Assembly (NCBI GenBank): GCA_021399445.1 | Contig: JAJTUQ010000001.1 | Span: 8,432,001-8,496,000, forward strand | DNA from: Xylogone sp. PMI_703 | Lineage: Eukaryota > Ascomycota > Leotiomycetes | Length of the DNA: 64,000 nt | Direction: 5' to 3' | Shown here: positions 11,292 to 22,643 of the stretch, in pieces | How positions within the stretch are numbered: position 1 is the stretch's first letter | Layout of the letters: each line of letters begins with the position of its first letter | Translations under genes and position numbers: made by a program | The notes under the pieces: model-generated | What the model was told of the DNA's origin: nothing | The model's database searches: none | Seen by the model: only the letters and a program-made list of their open reading frames with translations

Positions 11292-12747
11292 TGAATCAAC
11301 CAATCTCAAATGACTTGGAAGAAAATCATGGCTTATGGCGCCATTTTAATCTATAGGCCATTTCTTAGTTAGATATGACTATGTACGGCGATTAAAGCTC
11401 TCAGCTGCAAGTGTGTTGTCACACTAGCCGTTATGTTTTATCTTGACCAAAAAAGAAAGCCTAGACAAGTATTCCAGATTAAGGAATTGCTAAAGCTGTT
11501 TCGAGCAGCATTTGTGATCACACGTGAATTGAGCATGTAATACCCCTATATTGACTCTTTATCCAATTCAAGATTACGTCGAAGAGTAGTAAAGAGAAGC
11601 TGCAGCAATGGATGTTTACGAGAATCCCAGTTTAACATTGCCGCGACCGGCTCAGCTGGTGAAAATGAGGCTCGTTTATGAACAGAGGTGTTTTCTTTCT
11701 TCATGATATTGATATCTATGTTAGTTGGGATTGGGGCCCAGAAAAATACTCTCCAACTCCGCACTCGTCTAAATACTAGATGCATGACTATTCAGGAGTG
11801 AAGCTTCGCCCCTCAAATTCTTCATTTCAGCTCTGAACAAGTCTATTATAATGCAACGAAAAGAATACTTGTGAAACATCCCCAGTAGGAGTGTCTCCTA
11901 GTCTGATCGAGCAGACTGATGCTTCCCGTTAGTTAGGAGCATTCAACCTTCTAGTACGGACATAGTATATTTGTACTCTATTACAATAAATCTCTTAACC
12001 AAATAGATAAGTTACAGCGAAAAGCCTCTGCAGGTATACTTCGAGCTTATCCACTCATATACCCCTATACTCGCTCGCCCTGTTTTCATGCGTGAATTCA
12101 TTGAGGGAACAGTTTCCATATTCGTCATGTAGTATACCCTGACTTGCGTTGTACCATATTTGTTAAATGAGTTGCTTGCGGCAATTGGACTCGTGGATCG
12201 ATTTAGTGCCCAGAGACTCTTTTCTCTAATATCTAGCTTCTTCATGACCTAGGTGTAAATAAGCCCCAGCTATGCCTATTTCAAGGATCTTTAGCTCTGA
12301 AATTAGTCCATGTTTTCTCCGATCTTGACAAGGATTATGGATATTGGTTAACCAACTCTGCTCATCTCGCCATACAGATAGAGCTTCATCGTAAGCAGAT
12401 CACAGATCGGCTTGATCTTTCTACTAGGAAGTTATTCATCCGTATCTTTTTGGATATTGTATAATAAAGACGTATTAATGGTGACTACTGGACGTTGTAA
12501 CGTTCACCGGCTAAACGGCTATCATATAGACCTACCGGAAGTAACGCAAGACGATTTGGAAGTAGAAAGTAATATTAAACAATCTTAGTAAATCTCACTA
12601 CCCATTTCACGCATGCAGAAATTGTATATAGTGTATAGCACAAGACTGGCCCAAGTACGTATTTAGATCCTAGCAGAAACGTTACAAATAGCTAAATGCA
12701 TACTAATAGCAGCTGTTCTCATGGAAATCCAAGTTCAACTTTATACC
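11292..12747. other. Intergenic region, 1.5 kb, no gene seen
   Basis: AT-rich spacer between two convergent genes. Short frames such as 11546-11785 and 12012-12245 (both minus) have no recognisable domain or splice-compatible partners. Confidence 0.5.
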
Positions 12748-13623
12748 TCACACAGTCCCGTTCACTTTACCATTCTTCTCTAAGCATTCAATCACCATGT
12801 CAGTCGGCATTACATCTCCAAAAGTCCCATAGAACGCGCTCAAGGCCACGTTATGCTCATGATCCGTGAACGCGGCATTCGCATCCGACACCATGACGAC
12901 CCTATAATTCCTCATCATCGCATCTCGGGCCGTCGACTCACAGCACACGCTCGTCACCGTCCCCGTGATTAGCAGTGTGTCAATCCCCCTTTGCCTCAAA
13001 ATTGAATCTAGGTCCGACGACCCTTGGATAAAGGCGCTGAACATCCTCTTCTCCACTAACAGGTCACCTTCAGCCTCTCGGATGTCCAACTCAGACCAGA
13101 GCGCATAACCCTTGCTTCCCCTGGCTAGTGCCTCGCGTCTCTTCCTGGAGAAGTCGGGGAGGGCCAAGTCGTTGTGCATGACCGACCAGACCGAGTCGAC
13201 CTCTTCGACCCAAACGGTCTGGATGAAGGTGACGAGGCCGCCGGCGGAGCGGACGGCTGCGGCAAGCTTATTGACATTAGGGACGATGGAGGGTGCTGCG
13301 GGCACGACTGCAAAGCCGACGCCGGGCATCATGAAGGCATTTTGAAGATCTACCACAACGAGTGCCGTCTTTTTCGGAGTCAGATCGTCAAAGACATGTT
13401 CCTTGCCGCGACGCTGGACTACGCGATCGATGACCGACTGAGGTATGGATACTTTATGCATGGCTGTCTCTGTTGGAAGGCGTCTATCTATTTCAATTCC
13501 GTGATATAGATCAGCCCGTAAGTCACAATCCAAGGTGGAGTGTTGCAGGTAACAAGCTACAGTAGGTTGAGAAAGCGAAGATATGATACCAGCAAGCACC
13601 GGGAGATAACAGCAGCTCGCCAT
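12748..13623 (-). CDS. Isochorismatase-like cysteine hydrolase
   Basis: A single exon of 291 codons from 13623; an internal ATG at 13461 (residue 55, MHKVSIPQ) is the start that fits family length better (237 aa). The isochorismatase-fold triad is visible: Asp92 in ALVVVDLQNAF, Lys192 in LLVEKRMFSAF, and the nucleophile Cys in GTVTSVCCEST (227/228), with the usual cis-peptide VT before it. The family hydrolyses C-N or vinyl-ether bonds (isochorismate, nicotinamide, ureido compounds), and some fungal secreted members have been proposed to lower plant salicylate. The longer start adds a hydrophobic leader, so secretion cannot be excluded. Coding GC is higher than in the surrounding DNA. Confidence 0.85.
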   Translation of the reverse strand: MASCCYLPVLAGIISSLSQPTVACYLQHSTLDCDLRADLYHGIEIDRRLPTETAMHKVSIPQSVIDRVVQRRGKEHVFDDLTPKKTALVVVDLQNAFMMPGVGFAVVPAAPSIVPNVNKLAAAVRSAGGLVTFIQTVWVEEVDSVWSVMHNDLALPDFSRKRREALARGSKGYALWSELDIREAEGDLLVEKRMFSAFIQGSSDLDSILRQRGIDTLLITGTVTSVCCESTARDAMMRNYRVVMVSDANAAFTDHEHNVALSAFYGTFGDVMPTDMVIECLEKNGKVNGTV

Positions 13624-13739
13624 GATACTAAGAGTGGGGAAGGCCTCTGATACTTCGGGGAGATAGCCGGGACGCTGTTGACTGCTGAATAGGTTCGCTG
13701 GACGAAGCGATCAGTAGTTACTTTTGAATGCTTTCTTTG

Positions 13740-14470
13740 AAGAGTTAATTTATGTTATCCTTATGTATTAGCTCTAAGCTAATTGATTACACTTACTTTC
13801 ACTTTAACTATTATACTATCAAAGTTAAGTATATAACTTTGATTAATATGACTTTAAAGTTAATTTATATACAATTAATAAATATACTCAAAACTAATGT
13901 AACGATCCTGCCAGGGTTTGTAAATTCCGTCTACTAAGGTGCTTTATAGTAGGAAGGTAAAGGGCGGGTTCAGCACAATATTCAGGTAATTACGTGTTGA
14001 TGACTTAAGAGTAATCAATTGAGTTGAGCATGAGGCTATTGTCCAGTGAGGGGTCTATCTGCTTATGTAGAGAATGTAATTATGTTGGACCTTTATGGAC
14101 GCTGAGCCCTCCAAGGTCCATTACGTGACTACTCCTGAGAGCGAGTTCCTGAGAAGTACTCCATCTCAGAAGCACACCACTCCTAGGATTCCGATAATAG
14201 TTTAGCTGTTTTAAAACAAGTAACTATCCGCGTGTTAATTTACTATTCTAATAACCTAATGAATATATTCATAAGTTGTACTTTATGAGTTAAACATCTT
14301 ATCTAGTATTTTAAATTCGTTTATATAAATTAGTCTTTTATGTAAATTATGCAAATTAAACCATATTAGAGCTTTTCACAGATATAACAGGAAGAATTAG
14401 CCATATTAAAGGATTATTATTAAATAGGTATAACTTGTATATAAAACGAATTTGTGTAAACAAATTTAAA
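13740..14470. other. Extreme AT-rich block
   Basis: About 730 bases of very AT-rich sequence with repeated short AAAGTTAA/TTAACTTT-type words in both orientations and no coding signal. It resembles repeat DNA worn down by C-to-T/G-to-A mutation, but the parent element cannot be recognised. The following stretch to 15344 also holds no gene; it includes a small palindromic GGATTC...AATCC patch near 14870. Confidence 0.5.
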
Positions 14471-15344
14471 ATTACTAAGTGAATAATGTGAATAGGAAGG
14501 TGTGAGAGCTACTATAGCACGTGATCTCTGGCCGCAAGTATAAGAGTTAGTAATAAAACCACAAATAACAACGCCATATAATACAATCGTTAATATATTA
14601 TGGGGGGATAGTAATGTATTGTAATTGAATATCCTTCTCCTCTTCGTTATAGCTACCTATTTGGGACTAGTCTACATATTACCGGGAGAGGGGCTCTCTG
14701 TGCGCAGCTACATGACATTTCCGTACACATTCTTCAAAATATCTGATTATGCAATCTCGCCATTTCTGGTACACCACATTTTCAATAGAGATTAGCTCAA
14801 TCATGACGGCAATCTGCGAATCAAAGGGATCGATTGGACTTACCGACAAATCGGTGCAAACAGATCGGACTCGGATTCACCCAAATCCGATTCGACCGGT
14901 TCGAAACGAGCCCCAGTTGTTACTATCCCCATTATTACAAGTATGTTCTGCTGTAGCTCGTTTCTGTACGGTTTGACATAATTATTACGGCAATGGGAAT
15001 ATACGGCAGTGAAGGCTAGAGTATACAGCATTCTTAACGAACTTTGGCGCAGTATCCACTTTAAGAGCGGATTGATAACATTGGTTCTTATGAGGCACCG
15101 CCGGTGTGATAGTGAAAAACAATATGATCACAATCTTACCGCAGCTTTCACAAACATGGATTTGCTAAGAACATGGTAGTTAGAACGTTATCTATAAGAC
15201 CCTGGAATAATAAGCATACATATACTGCTAAAGTCTGACAACTACATACCTCCCAGTATGTACCATAAATGCTTTCATTCTCTTTCCTGCATGTCTTTCC
15301 TGAAATTCAAACCTCCAACATTAATACTCGATCTTGTCGTGGAT

Positions 15345-16030
15345 ATGGCTAGTCAAACACTCCCTAAAAACTTTAACCCTGACTTTGCAGTCCATATCCA
15401 ACAGTTCACACCAACCTATTATTATGATGTATATTCATCTATCGATACGTCAAACCCTGCCCTTGCCCAGGATAAAAAAGTTATTGCGATTTTTGGTGCC
15501 ACAGGTGGCATTGGGCCTGTGAGTCTAACAACTGCTATACTGCAATATACTATTGTAGCAAAATAATGACATAGATTTCTGTTCTTAGGAATACACTAGA
15601 ATCTTTGTAACCGCTGGCGTTAAGGGGCTTGTTCTTGCTGCTAAAAGATCATAGCCGCTTGAAGAACTGAAAGCTGACTTAGCTACTAAATTTCCAAATA
15701 CCGATGTCCTCATCGTCACTACCGACGTCAGCGTAAAGAGTGATGTACAAAATGTATTCAAAGAGGTAACACTCAAGTTTAGTACTATTGATATTATGAT
15801 CAGTAACGCCGGTGCTCAAACACAGATAGTCCTTGTTGGTGAATCTGACAGTGACAAGTGATGGAAAGACTTCGTCAGTATCCGGACAGGGTGATTTTAA
15901 TTTGAATTAAACGATTGACATAGAACATTTTTGTAAGAAATAAATGTTCGAGGTCCTTATTCGATATCAAAAGCTTTCATCCAGCATTTTAACAAAGAAC
16001 GCACTGGTATCCTTTTTAACGCCTGACACT
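15345..16030 (+). pseudogene. Short-chain dehydrogenase/reductase, broken
   Basis: A start at 15345 (MASQTLPKNF) leads to the Rossmann motif FGATGGIG; an intron 15519-15588 (GTGAGT...TTAG) rejoins EYTRIFVTAGVKGLVLAA, and the frame goes on through a TTDVS (cofactor-site) motif and ISNAGA. Two in-frame stops then break it: TAG at 15652-15654 (a Glu position in relatives) and TGA at 15859-15861 (where WWKDF-like Trp is expected, a G-to-A change). A further exon near 15940-16015 still reads NVRGPYSISKAFIQHFNKE, after which homology fades into frameshifts. The active-site YxxxK is not identifiable. It is a dead classical SDR. Confidence 0.8.
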
Positions 16031-17371
16031 TGTGGCAGAACTCTCCTGCAGATGGGGACCGTCATCTCAACCGTTCTGTCGCATGCTAAGCCCGTTTCAG
16101 ATGGAGGACGAGCAAGGGAGCTCCCACGAATGCCGGGCTTCGCTGCGAGCAGGCGTAGCGATACCCTCTCGACGTCGATGCTAACATCTCCAGATACTTT
16201 CAACCCTCAGTCTTCGCTGAGAGGGTCGAACCAGGGAATCTTACAGCATCACCAGCGGTGGAAGTGTTCCAAGCCAAGCAGAAACGTCGCGAATCCCCTT
16301 CAGCGGCCAATGTCCAGGCTGAAGATTCCTCCTCGAAGAAGATCTTGTCGCCCGACGCCGCCCTCACTGCCTTTTGCCAGCTGGTGCCGTGGCGAACAGG
16401 GGCGCAGAGAACGATGACAAGGTACAACCAGCTCACACCCAATTCCCTTACAAGCATCCGAACTGATACGGGCACATAGCCTCATCGATGGAGATAGGCA
16501 GTACATCATTGCCGAGAGCACCAAGACGCTGGACTTGATAGATAACACTAAACATGATCTTGGAGACGATCTGAGACGATCTGTTCGTAGGGTGTATTTC
16601 CAGGGTCAGGGGGAACCAGATGTGCGAGACGTGGTATTTTCCTTGAACAATAATCACTGGTGGAATAAGAGCATCCAATTAGTGTATATGATTTCAATTA
16701 ATGTAACTGATTGTCTATTTTCAGAGTTTCAAGAATAAAGCTATTAACTGTTAGAAGTGTTAATATATATATACGTACAAACTATGTATCATATATCAAT
16801 AACTTTAGTAAGAACTAATCTTTCCAACACCTTTAAGGCAGCCAATCCTGAAGCCAGATTTATCAAAATCATACAGGTTTCCCCCCCCCCGAATATAGTA
16901 TTTATTCAAGGTGTTGAGCGGAGGCAAAATAATGGGACACGTAAGGACTGATTCAGAACCATTGGATTTATTGTAGATTCTATAGCCATGAATAGGGCTA
17001 TATACTGTTGCATATAGCCGTACAATTACCGTACAGACCGATAATAACGGTCCTAACAATTGTAGCGTGGCATATGGAAGCCCTAAATGCATGCCGTAAT
17101 ATTAGTGCGGGGGTAGGGTGGAGTTACCGGTGATGTGGCAGAACCATAAAAACTTTACAACATTGCAACAAAACTTAAAGTTAATAGTTGGTTGCCAATT
17201 TGGCAATTTGGCCGGAACATATATTACACTCTCAATCCAGAGCACTTTGTAGTATTCCCCTAACACAGATTATTGCAGTTACATGCTGGTGATTAACACG
17301 CACCAATTGGTGGGGGATAATGGCCAAAAACTAAAGCAGCAACTATAGTCAAATTAAAGTGCAGACCAATT
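16031..17371. other. Intergenic region with SDR debris
   Basis: Decayed sequence, possibly the 3' end of the dead SDR up to about 16480, then AT-rich spacer. A C9 run sits near 16879. Overlapping frames on both strands at 16200-16680 show no domain. Confidence 0.45.
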
Positions 17372-18555
17372 TCAAGACTCAATTCCAGCGTTATTAAGAG
17401 TGCCAGCACCACCAACTGTTAAGGTGACTTTGTCATCAAGATATGACAAGTCAACGCTAGGAATACCGACGCCTGCAGCAAAGAATCTCAATAAACGTTT
17501 GGCGAGCCATACTGGATTTTCGTCACCTGATTTCGGATTGCTTAGTATTTAGTAGACGTATTATAACGCTAATCAACTCACCGAGCCAGTGACCGGCTTT
17601 TGGGACCAACTCAGTGGTCACATTAGTGCCAACTGGTTTCCATCCATTGTTCACGACGCTCAGAGGAGCCAAACTCGCCTCACCTCCCATAGCTAAGATC
17701 GGCATCTTTAGCGGATTTGCTCTCAAAGTTTGGTTAAAGAATTTGTTATCAGCAACCACGGTAGCGATAGAGAAGATATTCATACATGCTCTCAGGAAGC
17801 CTGGTTTCGAGATTTGTGTAGTGTAACGGTTCAAATGATCCTCCGATACCGCTTCGGATCCAGAGTATGACCCATGAAAGAAATACCAAGCCAGCATCTC
17901 ACGCACTCGACCTGAGATGAAATACTCTGCGGCATCGGGGATACTGAAAAATGCGAGTTGCCAGTTAGAATAAAGATCCCACGTTGGGGAAGGAGTAGAC
18001 CACGCCTCATAACCATAGCCTGGAAGAACATATTCAGATACGCCGAGTAGCTTTACCAGCGATGGATACTTCACCGCTAGAGCAGAAGCTAGCCCTACCC
18101 CTTTGTCATGGGAAAAGACGTAGACTTTTGTGATATTCAAAAAGTCGAGTACACCCTTTAGATCTTCAGCACCAGTTTCAGCCGTATAATCCCCATTTGG
18201 AGGAATTGAAGAGTCTCCAGCGCCGCGATTATCAGGGGCAATAACGGTATAATTCTGTGCCAGAATGGGGCCAATCGTGTGCCAGGTGAGCTGCCAATTA
18301 CATTGTCAATGTAATCACAAGTAAAGAATAGTATTTACGTACACTATGTTGAGGATTGCCGTGAACTAGAAGCACAGGTGGCCCAGTCCCGGCGTAACGG
18401 AGATGTATACTAACATCTTTTAAAGCCACACGTAGATGCGGCCAGCTATCAAAATTTGTAAATTTGCACAGAGATAGCTGTATAAACAGCATTACAATGG
18501 AAAGCGGTGAAATCATTTTGTTTAAATTCATTTCGACGAAGTCCGGTACAATCAC
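17372..18555 (-). CDS. Secreted alpha/beta hydrolase, epoxide hydrolase/dehalogenase-like
   Basis: Three exons on the minus strand: 18555-18343, 18290-17582, 17526-17372, giving 358 aa. Introns are 52 and 55 nt. The N-terminus holds a signal peptide (MISPLSIVMLFIQLSL); starts at 18531 or 18516 are also possible and fit a shorter leader. Fold landmarks are LLVHGNPQHS (oxyanion hole, HGNP), VIAPDNRGAGDS, the nucleophile elbow FSHDKGVGLA (Asp as nucleophile, as in epoxide hydrolases and fluoroacetate dehalogenases) and the catalytic His in VPKAGHWLGDENP. The last exon adds an unusual tail after LLRFFAAG. Hydrolysis of an epoxide or halide is inferred from the Asp nucleophile; the natural substrate is unknown. 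No operon-like partner is evident. Confidence 0.87.
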
Positions 18556-19890
18556 TCTGATAAAGTAACTTAGAGCAAGAATCGAGACACCTCGGTGGCC
18601 AAATCCGATAATAAGAATGTGAGATGTATTAATAAAATAAATTTAAAAGTACTTTAACTGTTATATACCTTGCTCAAGAAACTCCTGGCCGTTACTGAGC
18701 GGTAAATTCGATGCTTTACCCTTAGAAGCATTCCTATCTATAATAACTAGTCATCACTAGCAAGATTCAGAGACACAAGAGTGGGTTTGGGGCTTCATTA
18801 ATAATCAAAATGCTTTTATAGAATCCTCTTTCAGCAAGTTGCATACACGTATGAACTCCTGAAACCTCGGCATAACCCCTGAAGTCTCCGCAAGCCAAGC
18901 ATGTACCCCCCCCTTTCCGCCCAAACAGCGCATCAAGATGATATACGATATCTCGTTCGTCTGATCTGTGATATGAGACTTCACACCTTTTAGTACGGTA
19001 GAATGGCCGTCTCCTCATGAGTTATCTTGTCGCCAAGAATTTACGAAGGACGTAAGCAATCCGGTCCGGGTGACTGTCGTCGAAGATTTCCGGGTGATAT
19101 ATGATGAAACTATGACCTCAGGAGTTTTTAATTTTCTAACATGCGGAAATTGTAAATTAGGAGCGAATGTATTTGGTTTTCTTCTCAAATTGTGATTATA
19201 AAGCGAATAACATCTGTATTCAATACTACACCTAAGAATGATACTTCACAAGCCTCTGCAGGATCATTGTTTTAACTATGCCGTACAAAATGTAGATGGT
19301 GAATGTCTTGAGATCGTAGCCGTCTATCTAAAGTCCCTCACATTGAGATTCTGCCGCACGTGCAAACCTTTCTATAAACTGGATATGAAGTTCATCATTC
19401 AGGGCAGCTAAGGTGGGGAAATTAGAATGGTGGACGTCAATATCGAACGATTGTTAAATTAGAAGGGTGGACGTCGATATCGAACGATTGGCCAAGCACG
19501 TCGTTGGCTCCTCTCACCCTAGTAGCGTGACTTTTTTGATCGGACTTGGCACTCTGATTCTGGACATCTGTTTTAATAATCCTTCTGGCGGTAAAGAATG
19601 AAGGTTCTCTCCGGGCCACGACATGGTACGTACGGGGTGCTGCTTTAATGTGTCAACGTGACGAATAGCGTGCCCGGTATCTATTTGTGATGTACTACTC
19701 GATGGAATTCCGCTCCGTCTTGTCTCTCCTTCAGACATCTCACATACAGGTCATGTACCAGCCTAAAACTAGTGTCAGAGTTGATTTCAGGCCTCGTAAT
19801 TTAAGGTGGAGATCGGGATGTGATATGCAATGCGATTACTATCTGTCATCCTTTGCCCGCCCTGACGAATGCTAATGCTGTTGGGAAGTC
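18556..19890. other. Intergenic region between divergent hydrolase genes
   Basis: About 1.3 kb separate the alpha/beta hydrolase (-) and the YcaC-like gene (+). It holds a 37-base direct duplication (19420-19456 and 19457-19490, both with GTGGACGTCRATATCGAACG) and no coding signal. The shared spacer could contain a divergent promoter. Confidence 0.5.
19420..19490. repeat. Tandem duplication of a 37-bp unit with ATATCGAACG core
   Basis: Two adjacent copies of ATTAGAA(T/G)GGTGGACGTC followed by (A/G)ATATCGAACGATTG differ at only a few bases. The spacing (37) places them in tandem. They may be regulatory because they lie between two divergent genes, but no known factor site is assigned. Confidence 0.75.
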
Positions 19891-19898
19891 TATAAAGG
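19891..19898 (+). promoter_or_regulatory. TATA box of the YcaC-like gene
   Basis: TATAAAGG lies 110 bases before the start codon at 20001, followed by a pyrimidine-rich leader with TTTTCTTGATC. Position and sequence fit a fungal core promoter. Confidence 0.6.
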
Positions 19899-20000
19899 CC
19901 ATCTAGTCCAGCATACAAAGTGAGCGTTTTCTTGATCATTCTTTTTAATTACAAACAGTCATCAAATTGATTTACTTAAGTTTGCGCACATTTTCTAATC

Positions 20001-21157
20001 ATGAAGGTCTTAGCCTTAGCATCTATTGCTCTTTCAGTTGTCACCGTTGTGGCAACAAATGGTATATACTTTACTCTTATTAACGTTTTTTATTTAATAT
20101 ATTTATTAGGATTTACCTTTGATCGCCTAAACAAGAGCGATGCTGTAAGTCCATTTTAAGGCTTCTCAACTAGAAAAATTTTAGTTCCTTACATTACATT
20201 TATAGGCTCTTTTAGTCGTTGATCTACAACTTGGGTTATCAACTTTAGTTCGTGACTATGACCCAGTTGTGTTCAGACAATCAATCCTAGCCCATTCTGC
20301 ACTGGGAAAGCTATTTAATCTTCCCACTATCTTAACTACTTCAGCTGATAATGGTATGTCTTGCTCTTATATGTATAATTTATAAATGTGAAAATATCTA
20401 ATTAGATAGGTCCAAATGGGCAACTGCCTAGGGAAATTATTGAGGTAAGAGTTATAGTTTGTTAAACGGAAAATCAAAATGTAACGTTTAGTTTAGATGC
20501 ATCCAAATGCTCCTTTCATTCATCGTCAAGGTGAGGTATGTATAAAATTCTGTGTGAGAAGTCTGGTATTTTATTAAAAGAATGAGTTGTAACAGGTTGA
20601 TGCTTGGGATAATCCTGAGTTTCGAGCTGCTGTTAAAGCAACTGGAAAGAAACAAATCATTCTTGCCGGTGTCGTGACTGAAGTTTGTGAGTTATACATC
20701 AGATTTACATAACTAGCTCTGACCTTCAACTAATCATTACTAGGTACTGCATTCCTTGCCCTTTCCCTTCGAGAGGCAGGATATGATGTATGGGCCAATA
20801 CAGACGCTAGTGGCACTTTTGATCCAAAACTTGCTGCCGATGCAAACCGTCGGATGGAACAAGCTGGTGTGCATTTGATGGGCATGTTCGGCATCGCGAT
20901 GGATCTTATGCGCGATTGGTAATAATCTATTCTCTTAAAGATTGAATGGAATCAATGCTCATGATTCTGCAGGCGAAATACTCCTGGCTCCGCTGAAGTT
21001 TTACCATTTCTTGACCAGTAAGATGATCTCTTCCCCGATTGGCGGAAGAAACTCACATGTGAGCAGGTACTTGGTTCCATATTCGCTCCTTGCTAGAAAC
21101 CATGGGTATGCTGTCGACAACGGGACACTTGCTCCTGGTGAAGCCCAGATTTTGTAA
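20001..21157 (+). CDS. YcaC-like isochorismatase-family cysteine hydrolase (nine exons)
   Basis: Exons: 20001-20061, 20110-20144, 20206-20353, 20410-20444, 20497-20535, 20596-20686, 20744-20918, 20973-21017, 21067-21157; total 239 aa in frame. The eight introns are 48-61 nt, some exons only 35-39 nt. Motifs follow the YcaC subgroup: ALLVVDLQLGL with the catalytic Asp39, VDAWDNPEF, TGKKQIILAGVVTEVCTAF with nucleophile Cys137, and TDASGTFDP. The end reads GYAVDNGTLAPGEAQIL as in fungal relatives. The first 20 residues (MKVLALASIALSVVTVVATN) look like a signal peptide, unusual for this otherwise cytosolic bacterial family. The substrate of YcaC-type enzymes is unsettled. It belongs to a different subfamily from the hydrolase at 12748-13623. 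Confidence 0.88.
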
Positions 21158-22059
21158 ACAAGCACTAAAGAGTGATCCCATGCTGTGTGGGTAATGGGAG
21201 TAGATGAGAGAGTGGTTGAAAGTTGATTAGCAATACTAAATATTTCTCGAGTGCTCTGGAATATTCAAACAGGGATGAACGGTACTTTTACTCTTCTTGC
21301 AAGTTGCCCAAACAGCACTACGAGGCTTGGACATATTTTATCTTATTTCATATTCTAATACATGCCGTTAAGATTACGATTAGATTGGTTGTCATTATGT
21401 GATGTTCAGTTAATCGTAAGACCTGGTCGCCACTACAAAGAGAGGCCACCGTGAAAGATGCAGTGCGTTATATAAGTGAAGAAAACTTAAAAAATATTCA
21501 TGCCGTATGATCCTTTGGTTGCTTTTGTGGCGCGGAGCAAGATACAGGCATAAAAAATGAAAAGCAATCATATTGGCGTTACATCTTATAGCGTAAATGT
21601 AGGAAAGTGATATATACTAGACTTTGTCAGCACACTGTATGCTAACTTACGAGGACCATCTTCGAAGATGTGACCAGAGGCAACCGACCAAAATGGCTGC
21701 AGATATCATACTTAAAAGAAAGACACAAGGGGTGATCAATCTTTAAACAACCGCCTCAAAACGGGCACTACTAGGAATGGGTGCTACCTTTTCTAGATTG
21801 AGCGAATACTGTAAGCAACTAGACCCACACCGTCTTCTAAATCAAGAAAATGCTCATTAAGTGACTAAGACCCGCATTGTAGTATAATAGGGCTGAAATG
21901 GTTCACATTCAAATGGTCATATGGTTAATTTTGTGATGTTAGTTGTCATAGGATGCATCAAGATTATAAACTCAGTTCTTTCTATACTACATACAGATAC
22001 ATGTGTAGAAATAATAAGTCAAGCCCGAGTGTGTAGTGAGGGACCTATTGATAGAAAAA
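21158..22059. other. Intergenic region, no gene seen
   Basis: AT-rich spacer after the YcaC-like gene. Only shadow frames occur. Confidence 0.5.
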
Positions 22060-22643
22060 CATCACCTCTACAGTATAGTACTGTCATCTTTGGATCGGGA
22101 ATCACTATGATGAGCACACAAGGTACATACCCGGTGCTAAAATAGCTTACGTCAAATATTTCACAGAAATCCACTTAATTAACCACTATATTAGGCAGGG
22201 ATATGATTAACAAGAATGTCACTCTCTCAACCTCATTCTATCATTGCTTTATTGGTACAGTTCATTGGCTAAGCACTTCATACAGCCAGTAATCCAAGGA
22301 CCCTTTTAGCGTCGGATCGGTAACAACAAGCCGGGTGTGATGGTTCGCCTGACTACTACTGTCAAAGCAAACTACGTGGGTCGCCTCAATGCTCCTCGAA
22401 GAGGCTGGACTGTACCGAGAATCATTTTACTTTGGAACAATGCTATGAAGCAATAATCGAATAAGGAGGTTGGGGGAGTAACCCTCTTACTAATCAATAT
22501 ATCCCCGCCCAATATAGCGGTTGATTGAGTGGATTCCGAATAAAATATCTGACGTAAACTATTTTAGCACCGGTTATGTACCTTGTGCCCCATCACGGTG
22601 ATTCCCGACCCAAAGATGACGGTACTGTATTGCAGAGGTGATG
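22060..22643. repeat. Long imperfect inverted repeat (about 190-bp arms)
   Basis: The arm 22060-22251 is an inverted copy of 22446-22643, starting at CATCACCTCT on each side and sharing blocks such as GCACAAGGTACATA, GGTGCTAAAATAG, AATCCACT and CTATATT. The differences are mostly transitions, and the left arm carries A or T where the right arm has G or C, as RIP produces. About 190 bases of unique spacer separate the arms. It could be a dead transposon with long inverted ends or, if transcribed, a hairpin RNA precursor. Confidence 0.85.

Noticed and set aside
16200..16680. Overlapping frames on both strands after the dead SDR
   Set aside because: No domain in any frame; most likely decayed SDR 3' sequence read by chance.
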